A DNA stretch of 5,046 bases from NCBI GenBank assembly GCA_027043685.1, contig JALUFI010000081.1:1-5046 (forward strand), in the 5' to 3' direction. This document shows positions 1-5,042 of the stretch, in pieces. How positions within the stretch are numbered: the first letter of the stretch is position 1; the number at the start of each line of letters is the position of its first letter. This DNA is from Pyrodictiaceae archaeon. GTDB lineage: Archaea; Thermoproteota; Thermoprotei_A; Sulfolobales; Pyrodictiaceae. The position numbers were made by a program, and so were the translations under genes. The notes below the pieces were generated by a model. The model saw only the letters and a list, made by a program, of their open reading frames with translations. It was not told the origin of the DNA and ran no database searches.

Positions 1-516
1 GAACCTATCATAGACAGCCTCTAGCTCGGGCTCCTCGGGGACACGATTAGTCGCGCCTACGAGCGTCCAGAGGGGTACACGGATCTCTGTGTAGCCGTCG
101 TACCAAACCCTCTCCTGCATTATGCTGAGCAGCGCATTCAGTATGGCTGAGTTGGCGTTGAACACCTCGTCGAGGAAAACTATCTCGGCCTCGGGGAGCT
201 TGCCGTGAGTTATCCTGACGTACTTGCCCTCGCGCAGCGCCTTGAGGTCAAGCGGGCCGAAGAGCTCACTCGGCTCCGTGTACTTCGTCAATAGGTACTT
301 GAAGAACCTGGCGCTCAGCAGCTCCGCGAGCCTACGAACCATCGCCGACTTAGCGGTACCCGGCTCACCTATCAACACAGCATGTTCACGAGCAAGAAGC
401 GCCAGGACTATGGCCCGGGCCTCCTCCTCCCTGCCCACGAAGGGTGCATGCAGCTCGCGGTAAAGCTGGCCAACCCTTCTCAGAATCTCTCTCCTCTCAG
501 CCGACAAAACCGGCAT
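1..516 (-). CDS. MoxR-family AAA+ ATPase, N-terminal 172 residues (partial)
   Basis: The reverse strand reads open from an ATG at 516 to the left edge, giving 172 residues; the C-terminal part lies outside the window. Visible motifs are a Walker A P-loop GEPGTAKS at residues 50-57 (K56, S57 bind nucleotide phosphates), a Walker B IVFLDE at 112-117 (D116, E117), a sensor-1 region GATNR with N157, and the DRF end (R171), which is typical near the arginine-finger region of MoxR/RavA proteins. The segment LLTKYTEPSELFGPLDLKAL (76-95) is also characteristic of this family. Family members are usually about 300-330 residues, so roughly half is present. MoxR ATPases are thought to act as cytoplasmic chaperone-like remodelers, commonly encoded beside a VWA-domain protein; any such partner would be beyond the left edge. 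The ATG lies about 40 bases downstream of a TATA element and directly after AAGGGG. The family assignment is firm; the client is unknown. Confidence 0.93.
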   Translation of the reverse strand, partial: MPVLSAERREILRRVGQLYRELHAPFVGREEEARAIVLALLAREHAVLIGEPGTAKSAMVRRLAELLSARFFKYLLTKYTEPSELFGPLDLKALREGKYVRITHGKLPEAEIVFLDEVFNANSAILNALLSIMQERVWYDGYTEIRVPLWTLVGATNRVPEEPELEAVYDRF

Positions 517-517
517 G

Positions 518-523
518 CCCCTT
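518..523 (-). promoter_or_regulatory. Purine-rich putative ribosome binding site of the MoxR ATPase gene
   Basis: On the minus strand AAGGGG ends one base before the ATG at 516-514. This is closer than the usual 5-8 base spacing, so it may work poorly or point to another start; the in-frame TTG at 507-505 would be 10 bases away. The same GGGG can pair with the CCCC at 527-530 (minus-strand sense), giving a small hairpin directly before the start codon. Confidence 0.35.
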
Positions 524-552
524 GAAGGGGTGCTACCCCGCCACGAGCCCGG

Positions 553-560
553 GATATATC
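553..560. promoter_or_regulatory. Palindromic TATA element GATATATC
   Basis: GATATATC is a perfect 8-base palindrome in otherwise GC-rich sequence. Placing archaeal initiation about 26 bases from the box centre, minus-strand transcription would begin near 530, giving a leader of about 14 bases for the MoxR ATPase gene. Plus-strand transcription would begin near 583, at the start of the GC-rich noncoding stretch. The position relative to the ATPase gene makes the minus direction the likelier use; the plus direction is a possibility only. Confidence 0.5.
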
Positions 561-611
561 TAGCGCCTAGCGTATCACCGGCCAGCCCCCCGGAGGCCCT
601 GAAGGGGAGCC

Positions 612-638
612 CCGGGATCCGATGCGGAGCCCGGTTTT
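612..638 (+). other. Two-step hairpin followed by TTTT
   Basis: CCGGG (612-616) can pair with CCCGG (630-634), and inside it CCG (619-621) pairs with CGG (625-627) around an ATG triloop, with a two-base bulge on each side. TTTT follows at 635-638. The shape resembles an intrinsic terminator on the plus strand, but crenarchaeal termination does not generally need a hairpin and there is no gene immediately upstream on that strand. It may instead be one stem of a structured RNA. Confidence 0.35.
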
Positions 639-799
639 CAGCTGAGAGGGCAGCGAATAGCGATGAGGAGGAGTTGCTCTGCCGCCAGGAGAAGGGGCTC
701 CCCGGGGAACCGCCATACTAGGGCTACAACACGGGCACCAGAAGCCAGTGATTTAGCGGCACCGAGCCATGCGGGGTCGGTAACCGGTGCACTCATCAC

Positions 800-816
800 A
801 GCCCCTCCACGGGGCT
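800..816 (+). other. Perfect 6-bp hairpin AGCCCC/GGGGCT
   Basis: AGCCCC (800-805) and GGGGCT (811-816) form an uninterrupted six-pair stem around the five-base loop TCCAC. It sits in the middle of the noncoding region. Alone it is not significant in DNA this GC-rich; it is listed because it adds to the other stems here. Confidence 0.3.
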
Positions 817-1020
817 CACGGAGACGGGGTTACTCCTCAGCCCCCGCGCCAGAGAGCGACCGGGGCAGGAGCACAGGGGGTGCTAAGGGGCTACCGCGCA
901 GTCTGTTCTCAACCAGGTTCCTAGAGCAGCGGGCTCGCCGGTGAGGATGATTGCACGTCCCCGAGCCCCCGGCTGCATCGCGGGGCTGTGAGGAGCCTCC
1001 ACCGGAGCCGAGGCGCTCTC

Positions 1021-1029
1021 TTCTTTTAC
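1021..1029 (+). promoter_or_regulatory. Possible TATA-like box upstream of the 125-residue protein gene
   Basis: The T-rich stretch TTCTTTTAC is the only AT-rich element in the 100 bases before the gene at 1094. It would place initiation near 1050 and give a leader of about 45 bases. The match to a crenarchaeal TATA box is weak. The same pyrimidine-rich run (1017-1029) could instead be the termination signal of a plus-strand transcript from the GC-rich region. Confidence 0.3.
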
Positions 1030-1077
1030 CTCAATAGCTCCTTGTCTCCGGTACGTGGGGCTCTCTGGGTCCTAGAC

Positions 1078-1086
1078 TGAGGGGTG
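1078..1086 (+). promoter_or_regulatory. Strong Shine-Dalgarno site TGAGGGGTG
   Basis: TGAGGGGTG closely matches the crenarchaeal TGAGGTG-type consensus complementary to the 16S rRNA 3' end, and it ends seven bases before the GTG at 1094. It decides the GTG start: an in-frame TAG lies at 1073-1075 and there is no other start codon between them in that frame. GGGG at 1081-1084 can pair with CCCC at 1090-1093, which would hide part of this site. Confidence 0.7.
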
Positions 1087-1093
1087 TTGCCCC

Positions 1094-1471
1094 GTGCCTC
1101 TTGAGCCGGGTGAGGTTGTTTCTCGTCTCTCTAAATGCCTCTTCCGCAAGTTCGACGGCCCATACGTAATAATCGTGAACAAGTGCGGCGAGAGCATAGA
1201 TGTCGACGCTGTTGAGATAAAGTACTGGGTCACTGTGAGGGTTGAGGACGAGACCGCTCTGGGAGGCCGCCCGGCGAGGAAGGAGATAACCGAGCGCATT
1301 TCCCTAAGGAAGCGGATACCGCCTGGTGGAAGCATAGAGGTGTACTTCGGCCCCGTGGAGAACATTGAGAGTATTGTTGCTATTGTAGAGTACGGTGGCG
1401 GCCGCTACCGGGTCGAGCTGAGGCGTCTTGTCGAGGAGCAGGGCAGCGGAGAGGAGGGCCAGGGGCGGTAG
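1094..1471 (+). CDS. Hypothetical protein, 125 residues, beta-rich
   Basis: I do not recognise this protein. It starts at a GTG preceded by a well-spaced TGAGGGGTG ribosome binding site and ends at TAG 1469-1471. There is no signal peptide or membrane segment. From residue 20 to 111 hydrophobic and polar residues alternate in strand-like runs (PYVIIVN 23-29, VEIKYWVTVRV 40-50, IEVYFG 81-86, SIVAIVEY 93-100, RYRVELR 104-110), separated by Gly/Pro turns such as PPGGS (76-80). This suggests a small cytoplasmic beta-sandwich or barrel. The tail from 113 is Glu/Gly-rich and probably disordered. It has two cysteines (C15, C31). It lies about 100 bases upstream of the PEP synthase gene on the same strand; that gene has its own apparent promoter, so co-transcription is uncertain. 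The coding call rests on the good start signals, ordinary composition and soluble-protein pattern. Confidence 0.77.
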   Translation: MPLEPGEVVSRLSKCLFRKFDGPYVIIVNKCGESIDVDAVEIKYWVTVRVEDETALGGRPARKEITERISLRKRIPPGGSIEVYFGPVENIESIVAIVEYGGGRYRVELRRLVEEQGSGEEGQGR

Positions 1472-1522
1472 GGCTGGGGACGCCCCTCGCCCAGTTGCGG
1501 TTTTATGATAGGGTCTAGCAAG

Positions 1523-1532
1523 GATTTTTAAC
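1523..1532 (+). promoter_or_regulatory. TATA box of the PEP synthase gene
   Basis: GATTTTTAAC is a good archaeal TATA box, preceded by an AGCAAG stretch that could serve as the BRE. Initiation about 26 bases downstream would fall near 1553. That is after the GTG at 1542 but about 19 bases before the ATG at 1572, favouring the ATG as the start. A second, weaker AT-rich box TTTTATGA at 1501-1508 could instead give a start site near 1530. Confidence 0.6.
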
Positions 1533-1564
1533 TCAAGCTACGTGGCCACTTCAGTCCCAGGGGT

Positions 1565-1570
1565 AGGAGG
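1565..1570 (+). promoter_or_regulatory. AGGAGG element next to the PEP synthase ATG
   Basis: AGGAGG has strong Shine-Dalgarno character but ends only one base before the ATG at 1572. The spacing is unusually tight. The GTG at 1542 has no comparable site at a normal distance (upstream sequence is CTCAAGCTAC), so on balance the element supports the ATG. Confidence 0.45.
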
Positions 1571-1571
1571 C

Positions 1572-3977
1572 ATGGCGTCCGCTTCTCAGCCCATTATTGT
1601 ATGGATTGAGAACCTTCGCGCCGGTGACACCGAACTCGCTGGCGGTAAGGGTGCAAACCTCGGTGAACTCGTCTCCATAGGTATACCGGTTCCGCCTGGC
1701 TTCGTTGTCACCACGTATGCGTATCGCCGCTTCATAAAGGAGACGGGGCTTGAGGAGAAGATACGTGAGCTACTAAGTGGTTTGAACATCGACGATGTTG
1801 AGCAGGTTGAGAAGGTTAGTGAGCAGATTAGGAGCCTTATAATGAGCCAGCCTATGCCACGTGACATCGAGGAGGCGATAAGAAGCAGTTACCGCGAACT
1901 CGGGAAGAGGATTGGGCTTGAGAACCCGTTTGTGGCTGTCCGCAGCAGCGCCTCCGCCGAGGACCTGCCGGGGGCGAGTTTCGCGGGCCAGCAGGACACG
2001 TACCTCAACGTCCGCGGCGAGGACAACGTTGTTGAGAAGGTGAAGGCCTGCTGGGCCAGCTTGTTCACCGCTAGGGCTATAGTGTATAGGGAGGAGCACA
2101 AGATAGACCACATGAAGGTAGCCATGGCAGTTGTTGTGCAGAAAATGGTTAACTCCAGATCCGCGGGCGTCATGTTCACCCTCCACCCGGCCACCGGCGA
2201 CACTAGTGTTGTAGTGATTGAGTCCAGCTGGGGTCTCGGAGAGGCAGTGGTGGGTGGCAAGGTCACGCCCGACGAGTTCGTGATAGACAAGAAAACCCTT
2301 GAGATAAAGGAGAAGAAGATAAACCGCAAAGATATAATGATAGTCTATGACCCTGAGAAGGGAGAGAACGTTGTAGTAAAGGTTCCGGAGGATATGGCTA
2401 CCAAGCCTAGCCTAAGCGACGAAGAGGCTAAGAGGCTAGCCAAGCTAGGCATAACTATTGAGAATCACTACAAGCACCCGATGGACATAGAGTGGGCTAT
2501 AGACAAGGACATAGCTCCTCCAAACAACATGTTCATTGTTCAGGCGCGTTACGAGACCTACTGGAGCAGGAAGCTGAAGGAGAAGGGAGCAGTGGAGGCC
2601 AGGGAGGCTGGGGTCCAGGAGGCTGGCGAGGCAGGGGCCAAGGTCCTGGTACGTGGTCTCCCAGCGAGCCCTGGTGTGGCAACTGGCGTAGCAAGGGTCA
2701 TACTTGATCCTCGGAGCCCTGAGGCAGAGAAGTTCCAGGAAGGCGACATACTCGTGACCAGGATGACTGACCCTGACTGGGTCCCGCTGATGAAGAAGGC
2801 CGCAGCAATAGTTACCGACGAGGGTGGCATTACTAGCCATGCAGCCATAGTGTCCAGGGAGCTCGGTATACCTGCCGTCGTCGGCACCGGGAATGCAACC
2901 AAGGTCATAAAGACCGGTATGCTCGTAACGGTTGACGGCAGTCGCGGCGTAGTCTATGAGGGGAGGGTTGAGATAGGCGGCAGGAAGGCCGAGGAGAAGA
3001 CTGCTGGCGCCGCGGCGGCCATCTCCCCTGAGGTGCTGCGCGACCTCTATCCCGTGACGGGCACAAAGATATACATGAACCTTGGAGAGCCCGATGCCAT
3101 AGATAGGTATGTGCATCTCCCGTTCGACGGCATAGGGTTGATGAGGATAGAGTTCATACTATCGGACTGGATAGGCTACCACCCGCTCTACCTGATAGAG
3201 ATAGGCAAGCAAGACTTCTTCGTAGACAAGCTGGCGCAAGGCATAGCGAAGGTCGCCAGCGCGATATACCCGAGGCCCGTGGTGGTGAGGTTCAGCGACT
3301 TCAAGACCAATGAGTACCGTGGGCTGAAGGGTGGCGAGAAGTACGAGCCCGAGGAGCGTAACCCGATGCTGGGCTGGCGCGGAGTCTCCCGCTACATACA
3401 CCCTGCCTACGAGAAGGCGTTCCGCCTCGAGGTACGCGCCATAAAGAAGGTACGCGAGGAGATGGGCCTAAAGAATGTGTGGACCATGCTGCCCTTCGTG
3501 AGGACCACGTGGGAGGTTGAGCGCGTCCTCCAGATAATGGCTGAGGAGGGTCTCGAGAGGAACCGTGACTTCAAGGTATGGATAATGGCTGAGGTGCCGA
3601 GTGTGGTATTCCTCGCAGATGAGTTCGCCAAGCTTGTTGACGGCTTCAGCATAGGCAGCAACGACCTAACCCAGCTAGTGCTAGGCGTTGACCGTGACTC
3701 CCAGCTCCTTGCAGGCATGGGCTACTTTGACGAGCGCGACCCAGCGGTCCTCCGCGCTATAAAGATGCTGATAGAGGCTGCTCACCGCCACGGCCGCACG
3801 GTGTCAATCTGTGGCCAGGCGCCTAGCGTCTACCCGGAGATAGTCGAGTTCCTCGTCGAGAACGGGATTGACAGCATAAGCGTGAACCCCGATGCTGTGA
3901 TACCGACGAGGAGGCTTGTGGCCTCTGTTGAGAGGAGGATAATGCTCCGCCGGTTAGCGGAGCTTGCACGGCGCTAA
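1572..3977 (+). CDS. ppsA: Phosphoenolpyruvate synthase (pyruvate, water dikinase), EC 2.7.9.2
   Basis: A complete 801-residue PEP synthase, which converts pyruvate, ATP and water to PEP, AMP and phosphate in the cytoplasm. It feeds gluconeogenesis and, in autotrophic Crenarchaeota, carbon assimilation. Domains, numbered from ATG 1572: the ATP-grasp PEP/pyruvate-binding domain (about 10-330) with GGKGANLGE at 24-32 and VRSSASAEDLPGASFAGQ at 123-140; the swivelling phosphohistidine domain (about 358-465) with GGITSHAA and the phosphorylated H423; and the TIM-barrel domain (about 495-800) with GWRG at 601-604, GSNDLTQ at 695-701 and the catalytic C747 in SICGQAPS. CGQ at the cysteine, rather than the CGEHGG of pyruvate phosphate dikinase, and the length support PEP synthase. 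An in-frame GTG at 1542 would add 10 residues; the TATA box and AGGAGG favour the ATG. The hinge near 334-356 is rich in Glu, Ala and Gly. Related archaeal enzymes can form very large homo-oligomers (for example the Staphylothermus one); the sequence alone does not show whether this one does. Confidence 0.97.
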   Translation: MASASQPIIVWIENLRAGDTELAGGKGANLGELVSIGIPVPPGFVVTTYAYRRFIKETGLEEKIRELLSGLNIDDVEQVEKVSEQIRSLIMSQPMPRDIEEAIRSSYRELGKRIGLENPFVAVRSSASAEDLPGASFAGQQDTYLNVRGEDNVVEKVKACWASLFTARAIVYREEHKIDHMKVAMAVVVQKMVNSRSAGVMFTLHPATGDTSVVVIESSWGLGEAVVGGKVTPDEFVIDKKTLEIKEKKINRKDIMIVYDPEKGENVVVKVPEDMATKPSLSDEEAKRLAKLGITIENHYKHPMDIEWAIDKDIAPPNNMFIVQARYETYWSRKLKEKGAVEAREAGVQEAGEAGAKVLVRGLPASPGVATGVARVILDPRSPEAEKFQEGDILVTRMTDPDWVPLMKKAAAIVTDEGGITSHAAIVSRELGIPAVVGTGNATKVIKTGMLVTVDGSRGVVYEGRVEIGGRKAEEKTAGAAAAISPEVLRDLYPVTGTKIYMNLGEPDAIDRYVHLPFDGIGLMRIEFILSDWIGYHPLYLIEIGKQDFFVDKLAQGIAKVASAIYPRPVVVRFSDFKTNEYRGLKGGEKYEPEERNPMLGWRGVSRYIHPAYEKAFRLEVRAIKKVREEMGLKNVWTMLPFVRTTWEVERVLQIMAEEGLERNRDFKVWIMAEVPSVVFLADEFAKLVDGFSIGSNDLTQLVLGVDRDSQLLAGMGYFDERDPAVLRAIKMLIEAAHRHGRTVSICGQAPSVYPEIVEFLVENGIDSISVNPDAVIPTRRLVASVERRIMLRRLAELARR
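2592..2640 (+). repeat. Degenerate GAGGCTGG repeats encoding the hinge of PEP synthase
   Basis: The motif CAGG(G)AGGCTGG occurs at 2600-2611 and 2616-2625 and is followed by the related GGCGAGGCAGGGGCC. The repeats encode the stretch EAREAGVQEAGEAGAKV between the ATP-grasp and phosphohistidine domains. Such small tandem duplications are a likely source of linker length variation. No reading frame is disrupted. Confidence 0.4.
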
Positions 3978-3997
3978 GAGCCGACACCCCTGCACTG

Positions 3998-4032
3998 AGT
4001 CTCCCTTCATGTATCTTCGTTTTACTTTGTCT
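3998..4032 (+). terminator. Pyrimidine-rich probable termination region after PEP synthase
   Basis: Just 44 bases separate the PEP synthase stop from the stop of the convergent MarC gene. From 3998 the plus strand is rich in T and C, with TTCGTTTTACTTTGTCTT at 4014-4031. T-rich tracts are the usual termination signal in archaea, so this could end the PEP synthase transcript, with the tract running into the MarC 3' end. No stable hairpin is seen. No comparable T-tract is visible for the minus strand. Confidence 0.35.
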
Positions 4033-4645
4033 TGCCGGCCTCTTGTCTCATTATCTGTATGGCTTCCTCTATTCCGCCTCTTATCATTGAGACAGCTATT
4101 GCTGCCAGCAGTATAGCCATTATCTTCGAGAGGGCTATTGCGCCGCTCTCGCCAAGTTTCTCCATGAGTCTATCGCTGTTCATCAGCATGGCATATGCTA
4201 TGGCTGTGTTTATCAGTATTGATGCGAGTGTTGAGGCTAGTCCGAGTGTTGCTTTCGTGTAGAGCACTGTCGCTATAGCCGCAGGGCCGGCTAGTAGCGG
4301 GGTTGCCAAGGGCACTATTGCTAGGCTCTCTGCCTCCTCGGGTTTCTTCATCATTGTTGCCTCTGTGAAGCCGAGTATGCCGGCGACGCCGTAGATTAGC
4401 AGGATTATGCCGCCTGCTATACGGAAATCTGCTAGTGTGAGACCAAAGTATTTGAGGAATATGTCTCCGAGCAGTGCGAACACTACGAGTATTACGAAGG
4501 CTGCTTGTATGCTCCTCCTCACTATCCTCCTGCGCGTCGCGCCGGGCAGCGCCGAGGTTATCCCGTAGAAGAGGGGGGCGTTGCCGAGAGGGTCAACCGC
4601 GATGAAGAGGAGAAGCGTTGCCTGGACCAGTGGCTCGGCCTGCAA
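4022..4645 (-). CDS. MarC-family (UPF0056) integral membrane protein
   Basis: A complete 207-residue protein of the MarC family, placed in the cytoplasmic membrane. About six hydrophobic helices can be drawn at residues 5-27, 44-66, 72-93, 108-130, 133-155 and 168-190, the usual MarC topology. Family motifs are clear: VDPLGNAPLF (17-26), FRIAGGIILL (74-83), PLATPLLAGPAAI (112-124) and the LSKIMAILLAAIAV helix (172-185). MarC was once linked to multiple antibiotic resistance, but that link was later questioned; the transported substrate, if any, is unknown. The start is a TTG at 4645; an in-frame TAG is six codons upstream and there is no ATG in the N-terminal region, so TTG is effectively required to keep the first helix and DPLGN motif. 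A GGAG lies four bases before it. The 5' end overlaps the upstream cysteine-rich gene by 53 bases. The family call is firm; the function is not known. Confidence 0.95.
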   Translation of the reverse strand: MQAEPLVQATLLLFIAVDPLGNAPLFYGITSALPGATRRRIVRRSIQAAFVILVVFALLGDIFLKYFGLTLADFRIAGGIILLIYGVAGILGFTEATMMKKPEEAESLAIVPLATPLLAGPAAIATVLYTKATLGLASTLASILINTAIAYAMLMNSDRLMEKLGESGAIALSKIMAILLAAIAVSMIRGGIEEAIQIMRQEAGKTK

Positions 4646-5042
4646 TTCTCTCCAGTGCCTCTATGGCCTTCTTTCTTAGCTCCTCCAGGCAGCGGGCGAT
4701 GCACTCCTCCAGGCAGGTCTTATCGTTACCGCAGCCTCCCTCGTAGGCGCAGCTCCTTCTACACCCGCGGTCGTTTAGCTCAAGCGCGTAGATTCCGTTA
4801 CGGCGGTCAACCATGACAAGGTTGAGTACCTGCGTAAGCCCGGCACGCCTAACGGCCTCCATAACCTCCTCCACGGGGTCAATGTCCTTCTCGAACACGA
4901 AGAAGCCGGTTGCCCGTAGAGCCTCCGCCAGCCGTGCAGCCATGCTCCTATAGCTGCTACGCGCCTCAGTCTGCAAGGCTCCTCGGAGCCCCTCCCCGGC
5001 GGAGAGGACGTCAAGCTGCCGTGTCTCCCATTTAGGTGGCAC
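4593..5042 (-). CDS. Cysteine-cluster protein of unknown function (start uncertain)
   Basis: I do not recognise this protein. Read from a GTG at 5042 it has 149 residues; the frame stays open to the right edge, so it may start outside the window, or at TTG 4976 or ATG 4943 (residue 34). Residues 34-70 look helical and amphipathic; 71-90 contain LNLVMVDRRNGIYALELN, probably two strands. Then six cysteines fall within 25 residues (94, 98, 104, 110, 114, 118), spaced C-x3-C-x5-C-x5-C-x3-C-x3-C, and lead into a charged helix (LEELRKKAIEALERIAGR). The spacing matches no standard ferredoxin, radical SAM or zinc ribbon pattern I know. Disulfides, common inside hyperthermophilic crenarchaea, or a metal site are possible. 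There is no signal peptide or membrane segment. Its last 53 bases overlap the MarC gene in another frame, implying one transcript and coupled translation. Confidence 0.72.
   Translation of the reverse strand: MPPKWETRQLDVLSAGEGLRGALQTEARSSYRSMAARLAEALRATGFFVFEKDIDPVEEVMEAVRRAGLTQVLNLVMVDRRNGIYALELNDRGCRRSCAYEGGCGNDKTCLEECIARCLEELRKKAIEALERIAGRATGPGNASPLHRG

Larger units (their letters stand above)
517..1050. other. GC-rich divergent intergenic region without a credible gene
   Basis: About 530 bases separate the divergent ATPase and hypothetical genes. By hand count 282 of 420 bases (67%) in 601-1020 are G or C, higher than sampled stretches of the coding sequence nearby. Short open frames exist on the plus strand (515-721, 663-944), but their products are Arg/Ser/Pro/Gly-rich, match no family I know and look like chance open frames in GC-rich DNA. 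I found no tRNA T-loop signature, no SRP helix-8 motif, no RNase P GAGGAAAGTC motif and no complete C/D box set. What is visible is a series of short G/C hairpins (527-539, 612-634, 800-816), a loosely repeated GAAGGGG element and a pyrimidine-rich end at 1017-1029. It could be a noncoding RNA, a regulatory region or decayed sequence. Confidence 0.6.

Noticed and set aside
793..799. Perfect C box (GTGATGA) of a C/D guide RNA on the minus strand
   Set aside because: No CTGA D or D' box follows within about 100 bases, so the required C-D'-C'-D set is absent.
859..890. G-quadruplex in the G-run cluster
   Set aside because: Only three runs of four or more G are close together (about 862, 876 and 887); a fourth is over 30 bases away, so a stable quadruplex is unlikely.
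515..944. Plus-strand open frames at 515-721 and 663-944
   Set aside because: Their products are rich in Arg, Ser, Pro and Gly with no domain pattern, and one overlaps the 5' end of the ATPase gene's promoter region. They look like chance open frames in GC-rich DNA. The MPLE start shared by the 515 frame and the gene at 1094 is too short to mean duplication.
601..1020. RNase P RNA, SRP RNA or tRNA in the GC-rich region
   Set aside because: GAGGAAAGTC (RNase P CR-I), the SRP helix-8 GGAAGGGAGCA motif and tRNA GGTTCNANTCC were looked for on both strands and not seen. The GGATGATT at 945-952 only vaguely recalls the RNase P 3' core.
517..1050. Replication origin with ORB-type Orc1/Cdc6 sites
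   Set aside because: The GGGG runs recall the G-string of ORB elements, but the TTCCA/TGGAAA dyad core is missing and there is no AT-rich unwinding element or adjacent orc1/cdc6 gene.
2445..3116. Long antisense open frame (223 residues) within ppsA, and other minus-strand frames at 1773-2186, 1889-2329 and 2558-2908
   Set aside because: The plus strand encodes fully conserved PEP synthase motifs throughout; the antisense products have no recognisable domains and arise from codon bias of the real gene.
4505..4816. Plus-strand open frame opposite MarC and the cysteine-rich gene
   Set aside because: It spans parts of two minus-strand genes and its Arg/Pro/Gly-rich product has no family features.
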